Made by a program: the position numbers and the translations under genes | The notes under the pieces: generated by a model | What the model was told of the DNA's origin: nothing | Seen by the model: the letters and a program-made list of their open reading frames with translations, nothing else | The model's database searches: none | Assembly: GCF_000739715.2 (NCBI RefSeq) | Contig: NZ_BBJC02000007.1 | Location: 16,160 to 80,159, forward strand | DNA length: 64,000 bases | Direction: 5' to 3' | From: Falsirhodobacter sp. alg1 | GTDB lineage: Bacteria; Pseudomonadota; Alphaproteobacteria; Rhodobacterales; Rhodobacteraceae | Shown here: piece by piece, positions 46,266 to 54,835 of the stretch | Numbering within the stretch: the first letter of the stretch is position 1 | Layout: every line of letters starts with the position of its first letter

Positions 46266-47626
46266 GCCACTTCGGCAAAAACCTGTTTCAATGCATCTTC
46301 CAGTTTGCCGAACATTTCTTCCAGATGGGCTTCGGTGCAGATGAACGGCGGGCACAGCACGATGGATTGACCAAGCGGGCGGCAGATCAGCCCGTGGTCC
46401 GTACAGGCATTGGCGATCCGCTCGCTGACCGAGAGATTGCCGGCAAAGGGGGTTTTCGTGGCCTTGTCCTGCACGGCTTCCAACGCGCCCATCAGACCTT
46501 TGCCGCGCCATTCCCCGATATTCGGATGCTCGGCCAGCCGGGCAAGGCCCGCTTCGAAGGCAGGTGTCAATGCGCGCACATTCTCTCCCAGCCCCCCCTC
46601 GATCAGGCCGATGGACGCGAGCGCGATGGCGCAACCGACCGGGTGGCCCGAAGCGGTGAATCCATGCGGAAACTCTTCGATCGCCTCGGATGCGGTGTGG
46701 ATACGGTCTGACAGTTCGGGCCCCAGAATGACGGCACCCATCGGGAAATAACCGGCCGTCAGCGCCTTGGACGCGATGATCGCGTCCGGAACGAAATCAT
46801 AGGTCTCGCAGCCCCACATCGCACCGGTACGCCCGAATCCGCAAATAACCTCATCCGAGATCAGGGGAATGCCATGACGTTTCAGAATCGGCTGGATCGC
46901 CTGAAAATAACCGGCAGAGGGCGGGATCACGCCACCGGCGCCCATGACCGGTTCGGCCACAAAGGCAGCGATGGTGTCCGGCCCTTCGGCAAGGATCGTC
47001 GCCTCCAGTTCCTGGGCCAGGCGTGTGGTGAATTGCGCCTCCGTTTCGCCTTCCTGACCGAAGCGCCAGTAATGCGGGCAGCCGACATGGATAAAGCCGG
47101 GCATCGGCAGGCCGAAAACCGAATTATAGGGCTTGCCGGTCATTGATGCGGAAACGGCTGTTACACCGTGATAGCCGCCGGTACGCGTGATGATCTTGCG
47201 ACGTTGTGGCTGACCTTCGGCCCCTGCCAGAAACCACAGCATCTTGACCAGCGTGTCGTTCGCTTCGGACCCCGAATTGGTGTAGAAGACGCGACCGCGA
47301 TCAAAGGGGGACAGTTCGACCAGCTTCTCCGAAAGCATCACTGTCTGATCGGACATCCGCCCGAAAAACGCGTGGTAACCGCCAAGCTTGGCATATTGAT
47401 CCGAAGCGGCCTTGGCCAGCACGGGGTTGTCGAACCCCGCGACCATGTTCCAGAGGCCGGAGTTGGCATCCAGATAACGCCGTCCTTCGGTATCGACGAT
47501 ATATGGGCCTTCGCCCCGTTCCACGACCACGGTGCCGCGGGCGGCGATGGTGGGAAGGTCGGTAAAGCCGTAGAGCGTATGGGCCTCGGCGCGGCGATCC
47601 CAGCTGTTCGGTCGGTCGTTCGGCAC
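46262..47626 (-). CDS. Class III omega-amino acid aminotransferase (putrescine-type)
   Basis: 454 residues, fold-type I PLP enzyme. Motifs are YLDANSGLWNMVAGFDNP, YTNSGSEANDTLVKM, GGYHGVTAVSASMTG and the PLP aspartate in LISDEVICGFGRTG. The Schiff-base Lys is in DAIIASKALTAGYFPMGA, and FTASGHPVGCAIAL follows. It resembles pyruvate-dependent putrescine/cadaverine aminotransferases (SpuC-like) of Rhodobacterales; beta-alanine or GABA substrates are possible. Last gene of the eight-gene operon, 13 bases after the oxidase. Confidence 0.85.
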   Translation of the reverse strand: MPNDRPNSWDRRAEAHTLYGFTDLPTIAARGTVVVERGEGPYIVDTEGRRYLDANSGLWNMVAGFDNPVLAKAASDQYAKLGGYHAFFGRMSDQTVMLSEKLVELSPFDRGRVFYTNSGSEANDTLVKMLWFLAGAEGQPQRRKIITRTGGYHGVTAVSASMTGKPYNSVFGLPMPGFIHVGCPHYWRFGQEGETEAQFTTRLAQELEATILAEGPDTIAAFVAEPVMGAGGVIPPSAGYFQAIQPILKRHGIPLISDEVICGFGRTGAMWGCETYDFVPDAIIASKALTAGYFPMGAVILGPELSDRIHTASEAIEEFPHGFTASGHPVGCAIALASIGLIEGGLGENVRALTPAFEAGLARLAEHPNIGEWRGKGLMGALEAVQDKATKTPFAGNLSVSERIANACTDHGLICRPLGQSIVLCPPFICTEAHLEEMFGKLEDALKQVFAEVA

Positions 47627-47639
47627 GGAGTATCTCCTG

Positions 47640-48908
47640 TCAGAGTCCTAGGCGGTCACGTAATCCATACCATGTCATGGCAAGCGCCAGAAGAGGGGAG
47701 CGCAGGGCAGATCCCCCCGGAAAGCGGTGCTGGGGCAGGCGGGCCATCAGGTCGAAACGGCCCGCTTCTCCGGCCACAGCCTCGGCCATGATCTTGCCGG
47801 CCATCGTGGCCATTGCCACACCATGCCCAGAATAGCCCGAGGCCGAAAGTACGCCCCTTGCCACCCTGCGGAAGCAGGGCATCCGGTTCATGGTAATGGC
47901 CAGTGTTCCGCCCCAGGCATAGTCGATCCGCGCATCGGCAAGCTGCGGATATACCTTCAGCAGTGGTTTGCGGACTGTCTTGATGATATCGGGAAAACGG
48001 TAGCCATAGCTTTCGCCGCCCCCGAACAGCAGCCGGTTATCATCCGACATCCGCCAGTAATTCACGACGAACCGCGTATCGCAGGCGGCCACTGGCGCCA
48101 TAAGGCCGGGCACAGGTTCGGTTGCAACGATGAAGTTGTTGATGGGCATGACACGGGCGGCGACGCCCCCCTCCAATGCCCCCAGATAGCCGTTGCAGGC
48201 GAGGATGACGTGATCCGCCTGCACATGACCGTTTTCGGTGTGAACTGTGGTACCATCCAGACGGGTGACGGTGCTGCGTTCGTGAATGCGGGCGCGAGTG
48301 GCGCGGGCCAGGCCAAGCGCAAGGTTCAGCGGATGGACATGGCCAGCGCCCTGATCCAGATCGCCCCCCTTGTACACATCGGTCCCAAGCAGATCCGCCA
48401 TTCGTGCCGCATCGACGGGCTGCACCTGATCGTAACCATAGTCCTTGGCCAGCTTTTCGGCATATCGGCGGGCATGATCGACCTCTGCCGTAGTCCGGCA
48501 GGCGTGGGCGATGCCGGGGCGATAGCCGGCCGGAATATCATGCCTTGCAATCAGATCATGCAGAAGGGTTTTCGCTTCTTCGGCCAGATTCCATAGATGG
48601 CGGGCATCGTTCATGCCCAGCATCGCCTCCAGATCGTCCTGCTCCCGCCGCTGACCGCTGCCAACCTGACCGCCATTGCGCCCCGAGGCCCCCCAGCCCA
48701 CGCGCTGCGCCTCCAGCACCACAACATCAAAGCCACGTTCGGCCAGATGCAGGGCGGCCGACAGGCCGGTGTAACCCGCCCCCACGATGCAGACATCCGC
48801 GCGCGTGGCCCCTTGCAGTGGCGCAAACGCCGGCAGGGGGGTGGCTGTCGCGGCGTACCAGCTGGGAGGGTAGGCGCCGGGTTGGTCGTTGACGGTCAGC
48901 AGGTTCAT
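47640..48908 (-). CDS. FAD-dependent amine oxidase, PuuB-like
   Basis: 422 residues from the ATG at 48908. It is a DAO-type flavoprotein: Rossmann loop ADVCIVGAGYTGLSAALHLAERG (about 36-58), GWGASGRNGGQVGSGQR and the C-terminal FAD motif SGYSGHGVAMATMAGKIMAEAV. Closest in layout to gamma-glutamylputrescine oxidase, which gives gamma-glutamyl-aminobutyraldehyde and peroxide. Its ATG overlaps the stop of the upstream ligase (ATGA). Substrate is inferred from that pairing. Confidence 0.85.
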   Translation of the reverse strand: MNLLTVNDQPGAYPPSWYAATATPLPAFAPLQGATRADVCIVGAGYTGLSAALHLAERGFDVVVLEAQRVGWGASGRNGGQVGSGQRREQDDLEAMLGMNDARHLWNLAEEAKTLLHDLIARHDIPAGYRPGIAHACRTTAEVDHARRYAEKLAKDYGYDQVQPVDAARMADLLGTDVYKGGDLDQGAGHVHPLNLALGLARATRARIHERSTVTRLDGTTVHTENGHVQADHVILACNGYLGALEGGVAARVMPINNFIVATEPVPGLMAPVAACDTRFVVNYWRMSDDNRLLFGGGESYGYRFPDIIKTVRKPLLKVYPQLADARIDYAWGGTLAITMNRMPCFRRVARGVLSASGYSGHGVAMATMAGKIMAEAVAGEAGRFDLMARLPQHRFPGGSALRSPLLALAMTWYGLRDRLGL

Positions 48909-50260
48909 ACGTTCAGCAACAGATGCTCCCGCTCCCACGGCGAAATGACGCCTTGGAATTCGCGGTATTCGTTTCGTTTCACGACATCATAGACCTTGCA
49001 GAACTCCTCACCCAGAATTTCGCGCAGCGCGGTATCCTCCTCCAGCAGGTCCAGCGCATCGGCAAGGTTGTAGGGCAGGTCGGTCTCGCTCATGTATGCG
49101 TTGCCGATACATTCCGAACGCGGGTTCTTCTTTTCCATCAGGCCAAGATAGCCGCAGGCCAGCGATGCCGCGATCCCGAGGTAGGGGTTGCAGTCCATCC
49201 CCGCCAGCCGGTTTTCCAGACGGCGAGAATCCGGGTCGGAAATCGGGATGCGTAATCCAGTGGTGCGGTTGTCGCGACCCCACTCCAGATTGATGGGGGC
49301 GGCAAAGTCGGGGATGTAACGGCGATAGCTGTTGACGTAGGGGGCCAGCAGCGCCACGGCGGCAGGCAGGTGGGTCTGCATGCCAGCGATGAAATGCAGG
49401 AAGGATTCGGACTCCAGTCCGTTTTCGTCGCAGAAGATATTCCTTCCGGTCACCATATCCGTGACGGAATGGTGGATATGCATGGCCGAGCCCGGTTCCC
49501 CCTCGATCGGCTTGGCCATGAATGTGGCAAAGCAATCATGCCGCAGGGCGGCCTCGCGGATCAGGCGCTTGAAGAAAAATATCTCGTCGGCCAGTCGGAC
49601 AGGATCGCCATGGGCCAGATTGATCTCTACCTGACCTGCGCCGCCCTCTTGCAGGATCCCGTCGATTTCCAGCCCCTGCAGTTCGGCAAAGTCATAAATG
49701 TCATCGATCACCTTGCCGTATTCATCGACCGCACTCATGGAATAGGCCTGCCGGCCTGCAGCACGGCGGCCCGAACGACCCATGGGCGGCATTACCGGCA
49801 TGTTCGGGTCGATATTCTTGGCAACAAGGAAGAATTCCATTTCAGGTGCCACGACAGGCGACCAGCCCTGATCGTTATAGAGCTTCACCACGCGTTTCAG
49901 TACGTTGCGCGGGGCGGAGGCGACTGGTTCACCCGATTGGGTCATCGCGTCGTGGATCACCTGAATGGTCACATCCGCCGTCCAGGGGGCTGCACTGGCC
50001 GTGGAATAATCGGGGTAAAGGATCATGTCCGGCTCGGTAAATGCCCCGGTCGGGTTCTGCGACCATTCGCCGGTAATCGTCTGCAGAAAGATGGAGTTGG
50101 GTAAGAAAAAGCTTTTCTGCTTTTCGAATTTGGACGCGGGCATGGCCTTGCCGCGTGCGACGCCCGCCACATCCGAGACGATGCACTCCACCTCATCCAG
50201 ACGGCGGCCTGCGATGTATTCGCGGGCTGCTTCAGGCATTTTTTCGGTCCAGTGTGTCAT
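48905..50260 (-). CDS. Glutamine synthetase-family gamma-glutamyl-amine ligase, PuuA-like
   Basis: 451 residues. Beta-grasp and catalytic motifs of the GS fold are visible: VAPEMEFFLVAKNI, GAGQVEINLAHGDP, the FMAKPIEGEPGSAMHIHHS region (ATP/metal) and NRTTGLRIPISDPDSRRLENRLAGMDCNPY. It lacks the typical adenylylation-loop context of GlnA and matches the PuuA/GlnA3 branch that glutamylates putrescine or similar amines. Located between the amidotransferase (two bases upstream) and the PuuB-like gene, which supports a gamma-glutamyl-amine pathway. Confidence 0.87.
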   Translation of the reverse strand: MTHWTEKMPEAAREYIAGRRLDEVECIVSDVAGVARGKAMPASKFEKQKSFFLPNSIFLQTITGEWSQNPTGAFTEPDMILYPDYSTASAAPWTADVTIQVIHDAMTQSGEPVASAPRNVLKRVVKLYNDQGWSPVVAPEMEFFLVAKNIDPNMPVMPPMGRSGRRAAGRQAYSMSAVDEYGKVIDDIYDFAELQGLEIDGILQEGGAGQVEINLAHGDPVRLADEIFFFKRLIREAALRHDCFATFMAKPIEGEPGSAMHIHHSVTDMVTGRNIFCDENGLESESFLHFIAGMQTHLPAAVALLAPYVNSYRRYIPDFAAPINLEWGRDNRTTGLRIPISDPDSRRLENRLAGMDCNPYLGIAASLACGYLGLMEKKNPRSECIGNAYMSETDLPYNLADALDLLEEDTALREILGEEFCKVYDVVKRNEYREFQGVISPWEREHLLLNV

Positions 50261-50262
50261 GT

Positions 50263-50937
50263 CTACCTCGGCTGCATGAAGAAATCGGCAATGCGACGCG
50301 CCATGGGTTCGCGGGCATTTGGTTGCCCCAGGCGGGCGGTTGCATCCGCAATCCGTTCGGCAGGGACAGTGGCGCCACGCAGATGGATCAGACCTTCTAC
50401 GGCGGCGTCGGAAAATTCGGGATGGGCCTGAATGGTCAGGGCACGATCATCGTACACCATTGCGGCATTCGCGCAGAAGGCCGAGCTTGCCAGAACCCTC
50501 GCGCCCTCCGGTACGGCAACGACCTGATCCTGATGCCATGCGTTGAGGGTCAGCGTCTCTCCCTCGAACTCATAATCCGTGGCGCCTACGGACCAGCCAT
50601 TCGCATATTTCTCGACCCGTCCGCCCAAGGCCTGCGCGATGATCTGATGGCCAAAGCAGATGCCGACCAGCGGCACGCGCGCGGCATAGATATTGCGGAT
50701 GAGATCTTCCAGCGGGGCGATGAAGGCATGGTCCTCGTACACGCCATGGCGGGATCCGGTGATCAACCAGCCGTCGGCCTGATGCACATCTGTCGGGAAA
50801 TCCATGTCGGTGACCCGCCACGTCCGGAAGGTAAATCCATTTCCGGCCAGAAGGGCCTCGAACATGTCGGGGTAGTCACCGATTTTCGTTTTTATATCGT
50901 CGGGTGCGTCGCCAGTTTGCAAAATGCCGATCAGCAT
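50263..50937 (-). CDS. Class I glutamine amidotransferase-like hydrolase
   Basis: 224 residues from the ATG at 50937 (MLIGILQTGD). It is a GATase1 fold of the GMP-synthase-like subgroup with nucleophile Cys in PLVGICFGHQIIAQALGG and the His/Glu pair in LTIQAHPEF. No synthetase partner domain is attached. In this operon it may hydrolyse gamma-glutamyl-GABA in place of PuuD, but it is not a PuuD by sequence, so this is inference. It lies two bases before the PuuA-like gene. Confidence 0.8.
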   Translation of the reverse strand: MLIGILQTGDAPDDIKTKIGDYPDMFEALLAGNGFTFRTWRVTDMDFPTDVHQADGWLITGSRHGVYEDHAFIAPLEDLIRNIYAARVPLVGICFGHQIIAQALGGRVEKYANGWSVGATDYEFEGETLTLNAWHQDQVVAVPEGARVLASSAFCANAAMVYDDRALTIQAHPEFSDAAVEGLIHLRGATVPAERIADATARLGQPNAREPMARRIADFFMQPR

Positions 50938-51006
50938 GGAATCCGTCCAGATTAGGTTCGCCCCCAACCTAGTCACATGGCGGGGGCGGCGTCCAGCGGT
51001 CCCTGA

Positions 51007-51852
51007 TCAGCGGATGATCTGCGGCAGCAATCGCGGGCGGCGGCGCTGGCGTTCATTGGTGGGCAGATGGCGGTTCAAATAGCGGCCCACCAGGCCGAAC
51101 ACCCAGGTGATGAACAGGGTAAGGATGATGAAATAGACCGCTACAATCGGATAGGCGATGAAGGGGTTGAATGTTTTTCCGGCGAAATAGCTGGCATAAT
51201 AAAGGGCATCACCCCGCTGCTGGAACGCAGGAAACCCGGAGAAGAAGACAAGGGTCGTGGCGTGCAGAAGAAAGATGGCCTCATTGGTGTAGGCGGGCCA
51301 TGCAAGGCGCATCATTGTTGGCCACTGGATCCGCCGGAACCGCCGCCAGCCTGTAAAGCCATAGGCTGCGGCGGCCTCCATGTCCCCGCGCGGAACGGTG
51401 CGCAGCGCACCCACAAAGATCTCGGCGGTATAGGCGGAAGTATTCAGGAACAGCACGATCGCCGCCCCGGCCCATGCGCGGGTGATCCAGTTGGTGTTCA
51501 ACGTCAGCTCGAAAAGGCCAAGGGGGACCGTAATGCCGGCACGCGGCAGCATGACCAGAAGCTGGTAGGCCACAAAGAACTGGATAAAGAGCGGGGAGCC
51601 GCGGAACAGGAAGATAAACCATTCGCAGGGTTTGCGGATCAGCGCGTGGCGCGATGTCTTCCCGACAGCCAGCGCCGTGGCAAGGATGAAGCCTGCGGCA
51701 AGGGCGACGATCGCGAAATACACATTCAGGATCAGGCCGGAGCCGATCAGCGTGACATGCTGGCACAGATCGAACCCCTCACGGGGCAACAGACGCTCGC
51801 CGTATCCCAACGAGCGGAAGGCATAGCTGTGGATGGTATCAAGGCAGCTCAT
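51007..51852 (-). CDS. Polar amino acid ABC transporter permease (HisM-type)
   Basis: 281 residues with about six membrane segments. FIFLFRGSPLFIQFF carries the N-terminal TM signature and the EAA loop is DMEAAAAYGFTGWRRFRRIQWP. It starts inside the end of the other permease gene (four-base overlap), so the two form the heteromeric channel. It belongs to the His/Glu/Gln/Arg/opine permease family. Confidence 0.9.
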   Translation of the reverse strand: MSCLDTIHSYAFRSLGYGERLLPREGFDLCQHVTLIGSGLILNVYFAIVALAAGFILATALAVGKTSRHALIRKPCEWFIFLFRGSPLFIQFFVAYQLLVMLPRAGITVPLGLFELTLNTNWITRAWAGAAIVLFLNTSAYTAEIFVGALRTVPRGDMEAAAAYGFTGWRRFRRIQWPTMMRLAWPAYTNEAIFLLHATTLVFFSGFPAFQQRGDALYYASYFAGKTFNPFIAYPIVAVYFIILTLFITWVFGLVGRYLNRHLPTNERQRRRPRLLPQIIR

Positions 51853-52721
51853 GCCGACGCCCCGGATTGTTTGACGATGGCCTGACCGCGCGAAAGACGG
51901 GCCGTGATGCGGTCCAGTACCAATTCCGAAGCCTTGGTCATGCAGAGATAGAATACCAGCAGTGACAGGAAATACCCCAGGCGCCAGTCAGGGTGCGGAT
52001 AGGAATAGGCCTGCGTCTTCATCGATCCCAACTGCTGCGCCCAATAGACGATGTCCTGTACGCCCAGGATGAACAGCAACGGCGTGGCCTTTATCAGGAT
52101 CATCCACAGGTTCGACAGGCCGGGCAGCGCATAGATCCACATCTGAGGAACCAGAATGCGACGATTGATTTGCCGGTTGTTCATCCCGTAGCTCTCGGCC
52201 GTTTCCAGCTGCGCACGGGGAACAGCCTTCATTGCACCGGTCAGCACATTGGCAGCAAATGCCCCGAAGACGATGGCGAATGTCAGGACTGCCAGCGCGA
52301 AGCCGTAAATCTGGTGCACGACCTGTGGCGCGTTGTTCGGGGGGATCTTGGCCGCGGGGCATACGCGGAATTCGAGCCCTTGGCGCACAGGCTCTGCCCA
52401 ATCCGAACAGCGGGCGAAATGCAGGACGTATTCCAGACCCTGATCCAGCGCGACCACGAAGAACAGAAAGAAGACGACGTCGGGAATGCCCCGAACCATG
52501 GCCATGTATCCCTTGCCCAGCCAGCGCAGGGGGGCGGCACCGGACCGGCCCGCCATCGCACCGGCATAGCCGAAGGCAAGCGCGACCGGGGCCGTTACCG
52601 CCAGCAGGACCAGTACAGTCAGGAAAGAGGCATAGAATGACATGTGCGACCCCGACGTGAGGTAGCAGGACAGCCATTGCAGGCCTTCGAGGGATTTGGG
52701 ATCAGCGCAATAAGCGAACAT
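51849..52721 (-). CDS. Polar amino acid ABC transporter permease (HisQ-type)
   Basis: 290 residues with about six membrane segments, MVRGIPDVVFFLFFV in the first conserved block and the EAA loop AQLETAESYGMNNRQINRRILVPQ. An insert of about 45 residues (LEYVLHFARCSDWAEPVRQG onward, with two Cys) lies between the first helices and is larger than in E. coli HisQ. It follows the substrate-binding protein by 42 bases. Confidence 0.9.
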   Translation of the reverse strand: MFAYCADPKSLEGLQWLSCYLTSGSHMSFYASFLTVLVLLAVTAPVALAFGYAGAMAGRSGAAPLRWLGKGYMAMVRGIPDVVFFLFFVVALDQGLEYVLHFARCSDWAEPVRQGLEFRVCPAAKIPPNNAPQVVHQIYGFALAVLTFAIVFGAFAANVLTGAMKAVPRAQLETAESYGMNNRQINRRILVPQMWIYALPGLSNLWMILIKATPLLFILGVQDIVYWAQQLGSMKTQAYSYPHPDWRLGYFLSLLVFYLCMTKASELVLDRITARLSRGQAIVKQSGASA

Positions 52722-52763
52722 GGGGCATCCGGTGCGCGGGGAAAATCTCCCCGCGCGCCTTTA

Positions 52764-53489
52764 TCAGAATTGGGGGGCTTCGTCGCCGAACCATTTGGAC
52801 ATCAGCTCGTTCAGTGAACCGTCGTCTTTCATGGTCTGGATGGTCGCGTCGAATGTCGCCTTCAGCTCGGTGTCGCTTTTGCGGACGCCCATGCCGATGC
52901 CGTCACCCAAGGGAACGGGCTGGTCGATCCAGGCGAACTGGCCATTCGATTCCTCGACAACGGGCTTCAGATAGTCGCTGTCGGCAAAAACCGCGTCAGC
53001 CTCGCCATTGCGGACTGCGGCAACAGCCTCGTCAGGGGTGGCGAATTCCAGAAGCGTCGCACCCGATTCCGCAACATACCCTGCCTGGATCGTGTTGATC
53101 TGGGCCGCGACGACACCGCCCTTGATGTCGGCATCCGGGTCCATGGCTGCATAGGCCGATTTTGCCGGCGGATAGTAGTTCTGGGTAAAGTCGATGACTT
53201 CACGGCGTTCGTCCGTGATCGACATGCCTGCAACAATGGCGTCATAGTTGCCCGACTGCAGGTTCGGGATCATGCCGTCCCAATCCGTCACGACCCATTC
53301 ACATTTGACCTCGGCCATTTCGCACATCTTGTCGAACAGCTCGACCTCGAATCCGTCGGGCTTGCCGGAATCATTGATCAGGTTGAAGGGAGGGTAGGCG
53401 CCCTCGGTTGCAAGACGGATCGTATCCTGTGCGCTGGCAAAACCAGCCGAAGCCGCAATCAAGGCAGAGGCAAGAAGTATCTTTTTCAT
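52764..53489 (-). CDS. Periplasmic polar amino acid-binding protein
   Basis: 241 residues. A signal peptide (MKKILLASALIAASAGFASA) is followed by a SBP_bac_3 domain (IRLATEGAYPPFNLINDSGKPDGFEVELFDKMC, WDGMIPNLQSGNYDAIVAGMSIT, GIGMGVRKSDTELKATF in part). It is similar to lysine/arginine/ornithine- and opine-binding proteins. Two Cys (about 54 and 61) probably form a disulfide. The ligand is unknown; the downstream enzymes suggest an amine or glutamylated compound. Confidence 0.9.
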   Translation of the reverse strand: MKKILLASALIAASAGFASAQDTIRLATEGAYPPFNLINDSGKPDGFEVELFDKMCEMAEVKCEWVVTDWDGMIPNLQSGNYDAIVAGMSITDERREVIDFTQNYYPPAKSAYAAMDPDADIKGGVVAAQINTIQAGYVAESGATLLEFATPDEAVAAVRNGEADAVFADSDYLKPVVEESNGQFAWIDQPVPLGDGIGMGVRKSDTELKATFDATIQTMKDDGSLNELMSKWFGDEAPQF

Positions 53490-53514
53490 GACGGTTTCCC
53501 TGTTTTTATGATTA

Positions 53515-54297
53515 TCACCCGTTCCCCCCGGCCGAGAGGAACCCTCGGAGACGGGCGGATTGGGGGTTGTTGAAAAGTGTTTCCGGGGGGCCCTGTTCTT
53601 CGATCAGGCCCTGATGCAGAAAGATGACATGGTCGGAGCAATCGGCCGCCATCTTCATATCATGCGTCACGATGATCATCGTGCGCCCCTCATCGGCCAG
53701 CGCACGGATCACGCGCACGACTTCCTGTTCCAGTTCGGGATCAAGCGCCGAGGTGGGTTCATCGAACAGCAGGGCGCGGGGCTCCATGCACAGGGCACGC
53801 GCAATCGCGGCGCGCTGCTGCTGCCCACCGGACAGCTGGGCGGGCCAGGCATCGGCCTTGTCGCCGATACCGACCTTGGCCAGATACCTGCGGGCACGCT
53901 CCTCCACCTCGTCCTTCGGGTGGCCCAGAACCGTGACCGGCGCCTCCATCACGTTCTGCAGGACAGTCATATGCCCCCACAGATTGAATTGCTGGAACAC
54001 CATGGACAGATTCGTCCGGATGCGCCGCACCTGCGCCCGATCGGCCGGGCGGCGGTCATGTCCGGTTCCCTGCCATTTGACAGGCTCCCCCTCAAAGCGG
54101 ATGCCGCCTTCCTGACTGTCCTCCAGCAGGTTGCAGCAGCGCAGGAGCGTGGATTTGCCCGAGCCGGAAGACCCGATCAGCGAAATGACATGACCCTTGG
54201 GCGCGGTCAGGTCCACGCCCTTGAGAACAGTCAGGTCGCCATAGGCCTTGTGGAGGTTCCGAACCTCGATCACCGGTGCGGATGGGGTTGGGGTCAC
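53515..54297 (-). CDS. Polar amino acid ABC transporter ATPase (HisP-type)
   Basis: 260 residues from a GTG at 54297 with AGAGG just upstream; the frame runs on to 54474 but that part is unlike the family and would overlap the TerB gene. Walker A is LIGSSGSGKSTLLRC, followed by the Q loop VFQQFNLWGHMT, the signature LSGGQQQRAAIARAL, Walker B LLFDEPTSALDPE and the H loop IIVTHDMKMA. It energises the two permeases. First gene of the eight-gene operon. Confidence 0.9.
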   Translation of the reverse strand: MTPTPSAPVIEVRNLHKAYGDLTVLKGVDLTAPKGHVISLIGSSGSGKSTLLRCCNLLEDSQEGGIRFEGEPVKWQGTGHDRRPADRAQVRRIRTNLSMVFQQFNLWGHMTVLQNVMEAPVTVLGHPKDEVEERARRYLAKVGIGDKADAWPAQLSGGQQQRAAIARALCMEPRALLFDEPTSALDPELEQEVVRVIRALADEGRTMIIVTHDMKMAADCSDHVIFLHQGLIEEQGPPETLFNNPQSARLRGFLSAGGNG

Positions 54298-54364
54298 AGT
54301 GCCTCTCACATCAAACTGTCGTAAAGATATGCGCAGGAGGGACTGCGACGCAATCGCGAATATG

Positions 54365-54811
54365 TCAGCCCTTCTGCACCTTTTGTCGGGCGATGGCGGA
54401 TTCCTGATCGGTAACGCCCAGAAGTTTCGCCACAAGGCGGATGACCTGATCCTCCTCGGCGTCACGATTGCCATCTGCCAGCGCGACGGCCCAGAGCGCC
54501 TGCATCAGGGCGTCACGCTCCACCACCGGTACGGCATCCTTCAGCGCGCGGGTGAAGCGGACGGTATCGGGGGCCTGCGCCTCCAGCGCCTCGGCCTCCG
54601 TCCGCAGGGCGGCGGCATCGGTGTGGGACAGGCCGTGCCTGTGGGCCAGCACACGGTCTATGCGTGTTATCTCACCCTCGGAATAGTTTCCGTCGGCGCG
54701 GGCTATCCGGACCAGAAGCGCGGCAAGGGCCAGGCGCTGGTCCGGTTCGGGCAGCCGGTTCGGGCTGGGCGATATGAGGCGGTGCAATAGCTGTTCGAAC
54801 ATAGGGACCAT
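54365..54811 (-). CDS. TerB-family protein
   Basis: 148 residues forming a single helical TerB domain (LALAALLVRIARADGNYSEGEITRI and ALWAVALADGNRDAEEDQVIRLVA, two half-repeats each with ADGN and acidic residues that may bind a metal). A second ATG at 54802 is possible. The single-domain form in alphaproteobacteria is not tied to tellurite resistance by context here. Role unknown. Confidence 0.82.
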   Translation of the reverse strand: MVPMFEQLLHRLISPSPNRLPEPDQRLALAALLVRIARADGNYSEGEITRIDRVLAHRHGLSHTDAAALRTEAEALEAQAPDTVRFTRALKDAVPVVERDALMQALWAVALADGNRDAEEDQVIRLVAKLLGVTDQESAIARQKVQKG

Positions 54812-54835
54812 AGATGGCGCAGGATGCGCGGGTGT

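Noticed and set aside
54298-54474. N-terminal extension of the ABC ATPase gene
   Set aside because: The extra 59 residues are unlike HisP-type proteins and would overlap the TerB gene. A GTG with AGAGG upstream at 54297 gives the normal length.
54365-54811. Tellurite resistance locus
   Set aside because: Only a lone TerB domain is present, without terC, terD or terZ partners.
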